From the NCBI RefSeq assembly GCF_016195855.1, contig NZ_JACPYU010000002.1:124001-188000 (forward strand): DNA of 64,000 nucleotides, in the 5' to 3' direction. Each line of letters opens with the position of its first letter. Positions within the stretch are counted from its first letter, which is position 1. Made by a program: the position numbers and the translations under genes. Under the pieces are notes generated by a model that had not been told where the DNA came from, made no database searches, and saw only the letters and a list, made by a program, of their open reading frames with translations. Shown in pieces: positions 55,094-63,206 of the stretch. Origin of the DNA: Aquabacterium sp. Lineage in GTDB: Bacteria; Pseudomonadota; Gammaproteobacteria; Burkholderiales; Burkholderiaceae_C.

Positions 55094-57015
55094 ATGCGGT
55101 TCAATTGCCACGCCCTCATGCTGCCCGATCCGGACCGGACGCGGGTCTCGCCGGACGACCCCGAGCTGTCTCGGCTGATCCGTGCCGAGCGCATCCGCAT
55201 GCTGTTCGCCTCCACGGTGCCGGTGGCGCTGTTCAGCGGCATCTTCGCGGTGGCGCTGGCCTTGCTGGTGGCGCCGCAAATGGGCCGCACCCTCACGATG
55301 GTGTGGGCCGGCCTGTGCGTGCTGGGCTCCATCATGAGGGTGGTGCACCTGAGTGCCTACCTGGGCTCGCGCAACCGTGCCAGCCCGGGCTGGCTCACCA
55401 GCCTGAATGTGGTGTGCGCCCTGCATGGCAGCCTCTGGGGCCTGGCCGGCGCCTTCCTGCCCGTGCAGGACATGGTCACCACCGTCATGATCGTGGCCAC
55501 CCTGATCGGGGCCTGTGCGGTGTGCACCTTCACGCTGCAGGCGCACATCGTGCCCAGCATGCTGATGAACCTGCCGCTGCTGCTGCCCGCCAGCCTCAAG
55601 CTGTTCACCCGCATGGACGCCTATGGCCTGTACGGTGGCGTGGGCCTGCTGTCCCTGCTGGCGCTGATGATGTTCGAGAGCCGCCGCGTGGAGCGGCGCA
55701 CCACCGAGTTGCTGTGGCTGCGCTTCACGACCGACCGCATCGCGCGCGAGCGGGCCGAGGCCCTGAAACTCGCGCAGCGCCACAGCGCCGTCAAGGACCA
55801 GTTCCTGGCCACCATGAGCCACGAGATGCGCACGCCGCTGCACGGCATCCTGGGCCTGGCGCGGCTGGTGCACAACCCCTGCCCGGCAAGCTGGGCCCGC
55901 TCACCGAAGCGCGCCAGCAGGTCGAGCTGATCGAGCGCACGGGCGAGCACCTGCTGGGCATCATCAACGACGTGCTGGATTTCTCGCGCATCGAAGCCGG
56001 CAAGCTGCAGATCAACCCCAGCGCCTTCGAGCTGCATGGCGTGATCAACGAGGTGCTGTCCGTGCTCAATGTGGCAGCGGCCGAGAAGGGCCTGCGGCTG
56101 CGCACCTCGCTGGACCTGCCCTCCCCGTGCTGGGTCAGGGGCGACGCGGCCCGCGTGCGGCAGGTCTTGCTCAACCTGGTGGGCAATGCCATCAAGTTCA
56201 CCGAGCAAGGCGAGGTCAGACTCCAGGTCGCGCGCCAGGCTGCTCCCGGCGCCGAAGACCAACAGGTGATGCGTTTTCAGATCGAGGACACCGGCGCGGG
56301 CATCTCGCCCCAGCACCTGCCGCGCATCTTTGATGCCTTCCACCAGGTGGACGGCACCTTTGCCCGCAAACAAAAGGGCACGGGCCTGGGCCTGACGATT
56401 TCCCGCGAGATCGCCCGCGCCATGGGCGGCGACATCGTGTGCACCAGCGTGCTGGACCAGGGCTCGACCTTCACCTTGACCGTGCCCCTGCCCGGCGCAC
56501 AGGTCGAGCAGGTGGACCTGGATCTGTCCGACCTGCGCGAGTTGCCAGCCATCACACCCCACGTCACGCTCGGCCCTTTGCCCGTCGCCGGCTCGCGAGG
56601 CCATGTGCTGATGGCCGAGGACAACCCCGTCAACGCCATCGTGGCCGAAGCCATCCTGGCCAAACTGGACGTGGTCGTGACCCGCGTGGAAAACGGCCTG
56701 CAGGCCCTGGCCGAGCTGCAACGCCTGGACCACCCGTATGACGTGGTGCTGATGGACTGCCAGATGCCCGAGCTCGACGGCATCGAGGCCACGCGGCGCC
56801 TGCGGGCCTGGGAACACCACCATGGCCGCCCCCCGGTGCCCGTGGTGGCCCTGACGGCCAATGCCATGAGCAGCGACCGCGAGCGTTGCCTGGCGGTGGG
56901 CATGAACGAGCACCTCGCCAAACCCTTCAGGCAGGACGAGTTGCAAGCCGTGCTGATGCGCCACCTTCAGACGCTGCAAGCACAGCCGCTGGACCAGGTC
57001 GGCAACCCGGCCTGA
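55094..57015 (+). pseudogene. Membrane hybrid histidine kinase broken by a one-base frameshift
   Basis: The first reading frame (from 55094) encodes about six membrane helices and a HisKA H-box SHEMRTPLHGILGLARLVHN. It then runs into unrelated sequence and stops at 55930. The next frame carries GKLGPLTEARQQ, LGIINDVLDFSRIEAGKL, HATPase motifs (NLVGNAIKFT, DTGAGIS, GTGLGLTIS) and a receiver domain (VLMAEDNPVN, acceptor in VLMDCQMPELDG), ending at 57015. The frames meet at the C run 55876-55879. One extra C restores VHNPLPGKLGPL and a single product of 640 residues. Both halves are otherwise intact, so this is a recent mutation, a sequencing error or, less likely, a slippage switch. Confidence 0.88.
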
Positions 57016-57033
57016 GCGCCAGACACCACGGGC

Positions 57034-57774
57034 TCAACCGTGCTGGCGCAACCAGCGCGCACCGGCCTGCACGCTGTCGATCAGGCTTGCGCCGCTGCAA
57101 GATGAGGACAAGGCTGGTACCCAGCCCCCCAGCGCCGCCCCACCCACGATGATGCTGGCCAAGGGCTGGCCGGCACGCACAGATACGGCCTGCCCGGAGG
57201 GTGTCTGGCCCAGTGCAATCCGGTGCGCGGCCAGGTGTGCGGCATCGTCAGCCATCACCTGCTCGCAGGCCATCGCGATGGCCCGCAGACCCGCATCGGC
57301 GTCACTTGCCAGTTGGCTGCCCGAAGCATCGACCGTGCGCACCCAGCGCAGGCGCCCTGCCCCGGCCAGCTGCAGGCCACGCGCCAGCCGCTCCAGCATC
57401 GGCCCCCACGCGGCACCGCCGGTCACGATGGCAAACGGGCCCAGCGCATCGGCCTCGCGCATGGCGGCTTCTGCCAGGCCCATCACGGGCACCCCGGTGG
57501 TTTCGCGCAGCGCCCACACGCCCGGATCCCCGAAGCAGGCCACCAGCACGGCGCGCGGCGGGCCATGCTCGATGACATGGGCCTGCCAGGCGTCCAGCAC
57601 GGCGTGGGCCGCCACCACATAGCTTTGCTCGCTGGCGATGTAGTCCGATCCGAAGGGTGCGGTCACGCCCATCACTGCCAGCCCCGTGTCGGCCAGCACC
57701 TGGCCGATCTGGTCGACCAGCTGTGCCGTCAAGGCCTGGCGGGTATTGGGGTTGATGATCAACACATGGCGCAT
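57034..57774 (-). CDS. Asp/Glu/hydantoin racemase-family protein lacking the second catalytic Cys
   Basis: The 246-residue protein starts MRHVLIINPNTRQALTAQLV and has the first catalytic Cys in VLVACFGDPGV (C80). The position of the second Cys (usually in GCAG) reads SIIVGGAALGGW, with Gly at 211/212. Racemases and epimerases of this family need both Cys, so two-base racemisation is unlikely unless another residue substitutes. A decarboxylase-, lyase- or isomerase-like activity, or a substrate-binding role, is possible. The start at 57774 follows GGAGA; the frame is open to 57837. It lies 28 bp after the GntR gene, at the end of the ABC transporter operon. A substrate such as a hydantoin, ureide or amino-acid derivative is guessed from family and context. 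Confidence 0.82.
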   Translation of the reverse strand: MRHVLIINPNTRQALTAQLVDQIGQVLADTGLAVMGVTAPFGSDYIASEQSYVVAAHAVLDAWQAHVIEHGPPRAVLVACFGDPGVWALRETTGVPVMGLAEAAMREADALGPFAIVTGGAAWGPMLERLARGLQLAGAGRLRWVRTVDASGSQLASDADAGLRAIAMACEQVMADDAAHLAAHRIALGQTPSGQAVSVRAGQPLASIIVGGAALGGWVPALSSSCSGASLIDSVQAGARWLRQHG

Positions 57775-57802
57775 GGGCGGGTCTCCGGATGCGGTGCGGT
57801 GA

Positions 57803-58600
57803 TCAACCCGTGAGGCCCAGGGAAGACCAGACATCACCGGGCGGCGACTGGGGCTGGTTGAAGCACAGGCCCGCCTCGATGTGGGCCAGGTGCGAGGTCA
57901 TCAAGGCAATGGACTCATCGGCTGGCGCCTTGCCCTTGACGGCCGAGCGCAAGGCCGCGAGCAGGCCGCGGTGCTCGTCGCAACGACAAGCCTGCACCCA
58001 GCGCACCGGCGCGCCTTGCGGCTGCGTGCGATGGCGCTCGACCGGCGCGTAGCTCATCAGGATCAGGCTGGTGCGGGACACCAGCTTGCGCAGGAAGGTC
58101 TCGAAGGTCTTGTGCCCTGCGGCCTCGGCCAGCAGCAGGTGGAACTGGCCGGAGTGGCGCAAGGCCATGGCGTGGTCACCCGCCTGGCGCGCGGCCTCCT
58201 CGGCCTCGATGCAGGCGGCCAGGGCCTTGAGATGGGCAGGTCGGGCGCGCTCGATGAAACGGCGCACCAGCACGGCCTCGATCACGCTACGCGCTTCAAA
58301 CACCTCGCGCGCCTCGGCCACCGTGGGCTCGGCGATGCTGGCGCCTTTGTTGGGCAGGATGGTGACCACCTGCTCTTGCGCCAGCCGGATGAGCACCTGG
58401 CGGATGCGCGTGCGAGACACGCCAAAGAGCTGGCCCAGCTTGTCCTCCACCAGCTTGGTGCCGGGCAGCAGGCGCTGGTCCACGATGGCCTCGATCAGGC
58501 GGCGGTGGATGTCCTCGTCCGACAGCGCGGACGGGCTGGGGGCCGCGCCCGTTTCGGGTTCGGCCACCGGGTCGGTCTTCTTGCTTGGGGGCATGGTCAT
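57803..58600 (-). CDS. GntR-family regulator (FadR/FCD subfamily)
   Basis: The 265-residue protein has an N-terminal winged HTH (IHRRLIEAIVDQRLLPGTKL, then GQLFGVSRTRIRQVLIRLAQ) and a C-terminal FCD ligand domain (VFEARSVIEAVLVRRFIERA, then HSGQFHLLLAEAAGHKTF). The FCD domain binds a small metabolite, usually with a metal. It lies 9 bp after the permease gene and 28 bp before the racemase-like gene, so it probably senses the imported substrate and controls this operon. The N-terminal 25 residues are disordered and Pro-rich. Confidence 0.9.
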   Translation of the reverse strand: MTMPPSKKTDPVAEPETGAAPSPSALSDEDIHRRLIEAIVDQRLLPGTKLVEDKLGQLFGVSRTRIRQVLIRLAQEQVVTILPNKGASIAEPTVAEAREVFEARSVIEAVLVRRFIERARPAHLKALAACIEAEEAARQAGDHAMALRHSGQFHLLLAEAAGHKTFETFLRKLVSRTSLILMSYAPVERHRTQPQGAPVRWVQACRCDEHRGLLAALRSAVKGKAPADESIALMTSHLAHIEAGLCFNQPQSPPGDVWSSLGLTG

Positions 58601-58609
58601 GCGGTGGTT

Positions 58610-59479
58610 TCAAAGGCGGGCTGCGGCGCGTCGGCGCATCAAGGCGGCGGCGCCCAGCGCGAACAGGATCACCGCCAGCGACACCAGGGTGGTCATGCTG
58701 CCCAGTGCATAGATGGCCGGCGTGGTCACGGTGGTGGTCAGGCCCTGCAGCTCCAGCGGGAGGGTGTTGACATCGCCAATGGCCTGTGAAGACCGCGCGA
58801 TCTCGTCCCAGCTCAAGGTGAAGCCGAACATGCCCACCCCCACCAGCGATGGGCCGATCAAGGGCAGCACCACATGGCGCAGGGCCTGCCAGGGCGTGGC
58901 GCCCAGATCGCGCGCGGCCTCTTCGTAAGCCGGGTTGAAGCGGTTGAAGACGGCAAACATGATGAGCATGCCAAAGGGCAGCGTCCAGGTCAGGTGGGCG
59001 CCCAGGCCCGAGGTGTACAGGCCCATGAGCGTGTTGTAGCCCTCCAGGGTGGCCGTCCAGCCCAGCGCCTCCAGCACGCCCTTGATGAGCGTGTCGAACA
59101 GGCGGAACTGCAGGCCGATGCCCAGCGAGATGATGATGGAGGGCATGATCAGGCTGGCCACCGAGCTGTAGAACAGCACCCCGCTGCCCTTGAAGCCCTT
59201 GCGAAAGGCCAGGCCCGCCAGCAGCGACAGCAACACGGTCAGCGCCATCACCACGAGGCCCAGCCCCAGCGAGCGGCGGATGGCCGCCCCGATGTCCACC
59301 ACCCCCAGGCCCTTGAACAGCTCGTGGTACCAGTGCAGCGACGCGCCCCGCATCGGGAAGGTCAGCCCGCCTTCAGGCCCTTGAAAGCTGAGCACGAAGA
59401 TGGTGATGACCGGGCCGTACAGGAACAGCACGTACAGCGCGAACACGATGGCCAGGGGCCAGAACCCACGTCTATTCAT
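58610..59479 (-). CDS. ABC transporter permease, PotC-like
   Basis: A 289-residue inner-membrane permease with six predicted helices and the EAA loop EEAARDLGATPWQALRHVVLP. It resembles the second permease of polyamine/opine-type importers. The start at 59479 (MNRRGFWPLAIVFALYVL) is supported by GAGG upstream. It follows the other permease after a 144-bp gap that contains an intergenic repeat element. Confidence 0.9.
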   Translation of the reverse strand: MNRRGFWPLAIVFALYVLFLYGPVITIFVLSFQGPEGGLTFPMRGASLHWYHELFKGLGVVDIGAAIRRSLGLGLVVMALTVLLSLLAGLAFRKGFKGSGVLFYSSVASLIMPSIIISLGIGLQFRLFDTLIKGVLEALGWTATLEGYNTLMGLYTSGLGAHLTWTLPFGMLIMFAVFNRFNPAYEEAARDLGATPWQALRHVVLPLIGPSLVGVGMFGFTLSWDEIARSSQAIGDVNTLPLELQGLTTTVTTPAIYALGSMTTLVSLAVILFALGAAALMRRRAAARL

Positions 59480-59522
59480 GTGACACCTCGCTTGCTCCAG
59501 CGCGCTTGAGGCTTGGCAGAGC

Positions 59523-59615
59523 ACCATCAACAAATCCAGCGACCACCGTGGATCCGGCTTGGCCGGGCCACTGGTGGTGCCCCCTTGAGGGGGCGCGCGA
59601 AGCGCGTAGGGGGTG
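59523..59615. repeat. Intergenic mosaic repeat, copy A (between permease genes)
   Basis: This segment shares blocks with 61641-61812: ACCATCA, ATCCAGCG, GGATCCGGCT (59550-59559), a GCCGGGCCA block and the exact 17-mer GCGAAGCGCGTAGGGGG (59597-59613). It also has the self-pairing CCCCCTTGAGGGGG. It fills most of the gap between the two permease genes. Such elements are scattered intergenically in related genomes; transcript stabilisation or partial termination are possible roles. Confidence 0.75.
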
Positions 59616-59623
59616 AGCCATTT

Positions 59624-60502
59624 TCAAAGCTCCTTTCTGAGGTCAACCAGGCGGTTGAGCGCCACGATGATGAGCAGCACCACGCCCAGCAGCACCACCG
59701 CATTGGCGGCGGCCAGCGGGAACTGCAGGTAAGAGGTCTGCACCTGGATGGTCTTGCCGACGGAGGCGATCTGCTGGCCACCCATCACGCCCACGGTGAC
59801 AAAGTCGCCCATGACCAGTGTGATCACGAAGATAGAGCCGATCAGAATGCCGGTGCGGCACAGTGGCACGATCACGTTCCACAAGGTCTGCCAGGCGCTG
59901 GCGCCACAGTCGTTGGCCGCCTCCAGCAAGGCGCGGTCGATCTTCATCATCGAGTTGAAGATGGGCACCATCATGAAGGTGGTGTTGAGGTGCACGAAAG
60001 CCAGCACCACCGAGAAGTCCGAGTACAGCAACCACTCCAGCGGCTGGCGGATCAGGCCCAGGTCCATCAAGGTCTGGTTGACCCAGCCGTTGCGGCCCAG
60101 CAGCGGGATCCACGAGATCATGCGGATCACGTTGGAAGTCCAGAAGGGGATGGTCATGACCGTGAACAGCACGGTCTGCGCGCCCAGGCTGGGCACGTGA
60201 AAGGCCACGAAGTAAGACAGCGTGAAGCCCAGCACCAGCGTGATGGCCCACACCAGCGCGCAGAACTTCAAGGTGGACAGGTAGGTCTTGAAGGTGGTGC
60301 ACAACTCGCCGGCCTCACCACCGCCAAAGCACCCGTCAAACAGCGAGGTGTAGTTGGACAGGGTGAAGCCAGGCTCCAGCGTGTACTCGTTTTGCGGCCA
60401 GAAGCTCACGGCCACGATCAAGAGCAGCGGCATCACGAAGAACACCAGGAAGACCGCGCCCATGGGCGAGGCCTGCAACCAGGAAGGCAATGCTTTCTTC
60501 AT
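59624..60502 (-). CDS. ABC transporter permease, PotB-like
   Basis: A 292-residue permease with about six membrane helices and the EAA motif EAANDCGASAWQTLWNVIVPL. The N-terminus MKKALPSWLQASPMGAVFLV starts at 60502, with AAGGA upstream. The large first periplasmic loop (LEPGFTLSNYTSLFDGCFGG) with Cys is typical of the PotB/spermidine group. It begins 36 bp after the porin gene. Confidence 0.9.
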   Translation of the reverse strand: MKKALPSWLQASPMGAVFLVFFVMPLLLIVAVSFWPQNEYTLEPGFTLSNYTSLFDGCFGGGEAGELCTTFKTYLSTLKFCALVWAITLVLGFTLSYFVAFHVPSLGAQTVLFTVMTIPFWTSNVIRMISWIPLLGRNGWVNQTLMDLGLIRQPLEWLLYSDFSVVLAFVHLNTTFMMVPIFNSMMKIDRALLEAANDCGASAWQTLWNVIVPLCRTGILIGSIFVITLVMGDFVTVGVMGGQQIASVGKTIQVQTSYLQFPLAAANAVVLLGVVLLIIVALNRLVDLRKEL

Positions 60503-60538
60503 GTGGGGTCCTTCGTGACGCACGCGCTCAAACAGCCA

Positions 60539-61585
60539 TCAGAAGCTGTGCGTGATGCCAGCGGTGACGATGGTCTGCGACTGGCCCGCCTCACCCGCAA
60601 AGCCGGGCAGCTCGGAGATGAAGGCGAAGTTGGCGTTGCCCTTGTTCTTCAGGTAGATGAGGTTGAAGTTCAGGCTGGTGCGCTTGGACAAGGCATAGCT
60701 GGCGCGGCCACGCACGTAGTAGGTGTCATCGGGGCTGTCGGTCACGTCCTTCTTGACGTAGTCCAGCGAGGTGGTGAGCGCCGCATTGATGGGCACGTCC
60801 ACACCCAGGTCATACAGCTTGGCCTTGAACGGGGTGGTGTAGCGCACATCGGCGGTGGCCAGGCCCAGGCGGCCCTTGGCCACGCCGAAGTCATAACTCA
60901 CGCCAGCGGCATACATGGTGTTGCCATCGGTGCCACCCAGCGGGTTCTTCTCGGAGAAGGCGGCCAGGCCGGCGCTGAAGGGGCCACCGGTATAGGTACC
61001 GGCCACCTGGAACTTCTGGCCCGCCGAGTGCATGCCGGCCTTCTCGCCCGCCGCGTAATACACGCCACCTTCAAAGCCGCCGATATTGGGCGAGTTGTAC
61101 TTGATGGCGTTGTCGTAGTAATCACTCAAGGCATAAAAGCCGCTCATCAAGAAGGGCGCGTAGTAGCCAAAGACAAAGTAGTTGCCCATGTAGTCATCGG
61201 CCACGTTCCACTGGTGCCCGACCTTGATCGAGCCCAAGCCGCCCGTCAGGCCCACATAGGCGCCGCGGTTCCAGAAGGTGCTGCGTGCCGTGCCGGTGTC
61301 AGGGTTGATGGACGACTCCAGATCGAACACGGCCTTGAGGCCGCCGCCCAGGTCTTCACTGCCCTTGATGCCGATGCGCGAGTTGACGATGGCGTTGTCA
61401 TCGATCTTGACGACCGAGCCGCTGCCCGTGCCGTTGTAGACATGCGTGGCCGAGATCACATCCAGGCCAATGGCCCCGTAGATGGTCACGTTGGACTGCG
61501 CCTGGGCCATGCCGGCCTGGCCAAGCAGGACAGCCAGGGCCATGGTGGACAAGCGCAGCGAAGAACGAGAGAAAGGTGTGCTCAT
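60539..61585 (-). CDS. Gram-negative general porin
   Basis: The 348-residue outer-membrane porin has a signal peptide (RLSTMALAVLLGQAGMAQAQ), then SNVTIYGAIGLDVIS and an antiparallel barrel ending with C-terminal Phe (TAGITHSF). The SRIGIKGSEDLGGGLKAVF and NRGAYVGLTGGLGSIKVG strands are typical of the Burkholderiales OmpC-like porin family. It is placed inside the ABC operon between the binding-protein and permease genes, suggesting a dedicated outer-membrane entry route for the same substrate. Confidence 0.93.
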   Translation of the reverse strand: MSTPFSRSSLRLSTMALAVLLGQAGMAQAQSNVTIYGAIGLDVISATHVYNGTGSGSVVKIDDNAIVNSRIGIKGSEDLGGGLKAVFDLESSINPDTGTARSTFWNRGAYVGLTGGLGSIKVGHQWNVADDYMGNYFVFGYYAPFLMSGFYALSDYYDNAIKYNSPNIGGFEGGVYYAAGEKAGMHSAGQKFQVAGTYTGGPFSAGLAAFSEKNPLGGTDGNTMYAAGVSYDFGVAKGRLGLATADVRYTTPFKAKLYDLGVDVPINAALTTSLDYVKKDVTDSPDDTYYVRGRASYALSKRTSLNFNLIYLKNKGNANFAFISELPGFAGEAGQSQTIVTAGITHSF

Positions 61586-61640
61586 GTGAAGGTACTCCGA
61601 TAAAAAATTTCAAGCCATGACGCGCAGCCCTTGGCGCGTC

Positions 61641-61812
61641 ACCATCAGATCCAGCGGACACCATGGATCCGGCTCCGCCGGGCCATCGGTGTCGCCCCCT
61701 GGGGGGCTGAGCCCGGACTCGTACCGTCCTTGAGGACTGAACGAGCCTGGCGAAGGGCCCTCCCGTCCTCGGGAGGGCGCGGGCTGCAAGCCCGCGAAGC
61801 GCGTAGGGGGGG
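61641..61812. repeat. Intergenic mosaic repeat, copy B (between binding-protein and porin genes)
   Basis: Shares with copy A (59523-59615) the blocks GGATCCGGCT (61665-61674) and GCGAAGCGCGTAGGGGG (61794-61810). It carries an extra central insert with two perfect hairpins: GCCCTCCC/GGGAGGGC (61757-61778) and GCGGGCT/AGCCCGC (61779-61795). It fills the 233-bp gap between the binding-protein stop and the porin start. The hairpins could reduce read-through to the porin or protect the binding-protein mRNA. Confidence 0.75.
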
Positions 61813-61818
61813 CAACAA

Positions 61819-63150
61819 CTACGCAGCTACAAATTCATTCCATTTACTGACCATGTAGGTGTTCTCATCCATGATCGCGTTCCAGCACGCGATGCCGCCC
61901 ATGCGGGCTTCGTAGCTGCCGCCGTCACGCAACTCGCCCTTCTTGGCCAGCACCTGGCCGGTGGGCGACTTGATGTCCTGCGAGGCGGGCTTGCCTTCCA
62001 TCCAGTAGGCCCATTCATAGGCTTCCATCTTGGCCTTGGCCGTCTCCAGCACGGCGCTGTAATAGCCCTGGCGATTGAGGTAGGCCCCAGCCCAGCCATC
62101 AAGGAACCAGTTGATGAACTCATAGGTGGCATCGAGCTTCTTGCCCGATGAGGTGGCGGGCACGCCAAAGCCCGCCGCCCAGGCGCGGTAGCCTTCCTTC
62201 AAGGGCTGGAAGGTGCAGGCGATGCCCTTGGTGCGCACCGCTGTCACGGCAGGCGACCACATCGACTGGATCACCACCTCGCCCGACGCCATCAGGTTGA
62301 CCGACTCGTTGAAGTCCTTCCACAGGCTGCGGAACTGCCCTGCCCGCTTGGCTTCGATCAAGGTCTTGATCGTGAGGTCGATCTCCTTCTTGGTCATGTT
62401 GCCCTTGTCGGGGTACTTGTACAGGCCCATGGCTTCGACCACCATGGCCGCGTCCATGATCCCGATCGAGGGGATGTTGAGGATGGCGGCCTTGCCCTTG
62501 AACTCGGGGTTGAGCAACTCCTTCCAGCTCTCGATGGGGCGCTTGATCAGGTCGGGCCGGATGCCCAGCGTGTCGGCGTTGTAGACCGTGGGGATCAAGG
62601 TCATGAACTGCGTGGGGCTCTTGGCGAAGGCCTTGCTCTTCTCGCCTTCGAGGTACATCACCTTCTTGGGCGCGGTGCCCTGGTCGCCCACCTTCTTGCC
62701 GTTGACCTCGCCCTTGGTGAACAACGAGGTGATCTTGTCGGCGTGCTTGATGCGCTTGACGTCGATGCCCTTGAGGTTGCCGGTGGGGATGATCTTCTTG
62801 AGCGAGAAGTACTCGGTGTCGATCAGGTCGAAGCTGTTGGGCGCGGTCACCGCGCGCTTGGTCACGTCATCGGTGGTGACGGGGATGTACTGGATCTTGA
62901 TGCCGGTGTCGGCTTCGAACTTGTCGGCAATGGTCTTGTCCTGGTTCACGGCCGTGCCCAGGTAGCGCAGGGTGATCTTCTCGTCGGCACGCACGAAAGG
63001 CGCGTAGCCGCTGGCCAGGATGCCGGTGGCACCAAGCAAGCCGGACTTGATCACGGTGCGGCGCGACAGGCCGCTGTCAAGGGTGACGCTGTCATGGGCC
63101 GCATCGCTCGGCACGTGACTGTTCTCAGGGCAATCAGAAGCTTGTGACAT
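61819..63150 (-). CDS. ABC transporter substrate-binding protein, PotD-like, Tat-exported
   Basis: The 443-residue periplasmic binding protein has a twin-arginine signal (LSRRTVIKSGLLGATGILAS, R30/R31), so it should be exported folded by Tat. The mature part resembles spermidine/putrescine-type binding proteins (ITLRYLGTAVNQDKTIADKF, NSFDLIDTEYFSLKKI, WSPAVTAVRTKG). The start at 63150 is chosen for GGAGAG upstream; ATGs at 63162 and 63186 lack one. The true ligand is not evident. Confidence 0.92.
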   Translation of the reverse strand: MSQASDCPENSHVPSDAAHDSVTLDSGLSRRTVIKSGLLGATGILASGYAPFVRADEKITLRYLGTAVNQDKTIADKFEADTGIKIQYIPVTTDDVTKRAVTAPNSFDLIDTEYFSLKKIIPTGNLKGIDVKRIKHADKITSLFTKGEVNGKKVGDQGTAPKKVMYLEGEKSKAFAKSPTQFMTLIPTVYNADTLGIRPDLIKRPIESWKELLNPEFKGKAAILNIPSIGIMDAAMVVEAMGLYKYPDKGNMTKKEIDLTIKTLIEAKRAGQFRSLWKDFNESVNLMASGEVVIQSMWSPAVTAVRTKGIACTFQPLKEGYRAWAAGFGVPATSSGKKLDATYEFINWFLDGWAGAYLNRQGYYSAVLETAKAKMEAYEWAYWMEGKPASQDIKSPTGQVLAKKGELRDGGSYEARMGGIACWNAIMDENTYMVSKWNEFVAA

Positions 63151-63206
63151 GGGACTCTCCATTGGGAACACGTTGGACAGAAACAAGGGAAGATGGCGGC
63201 CGCGCC

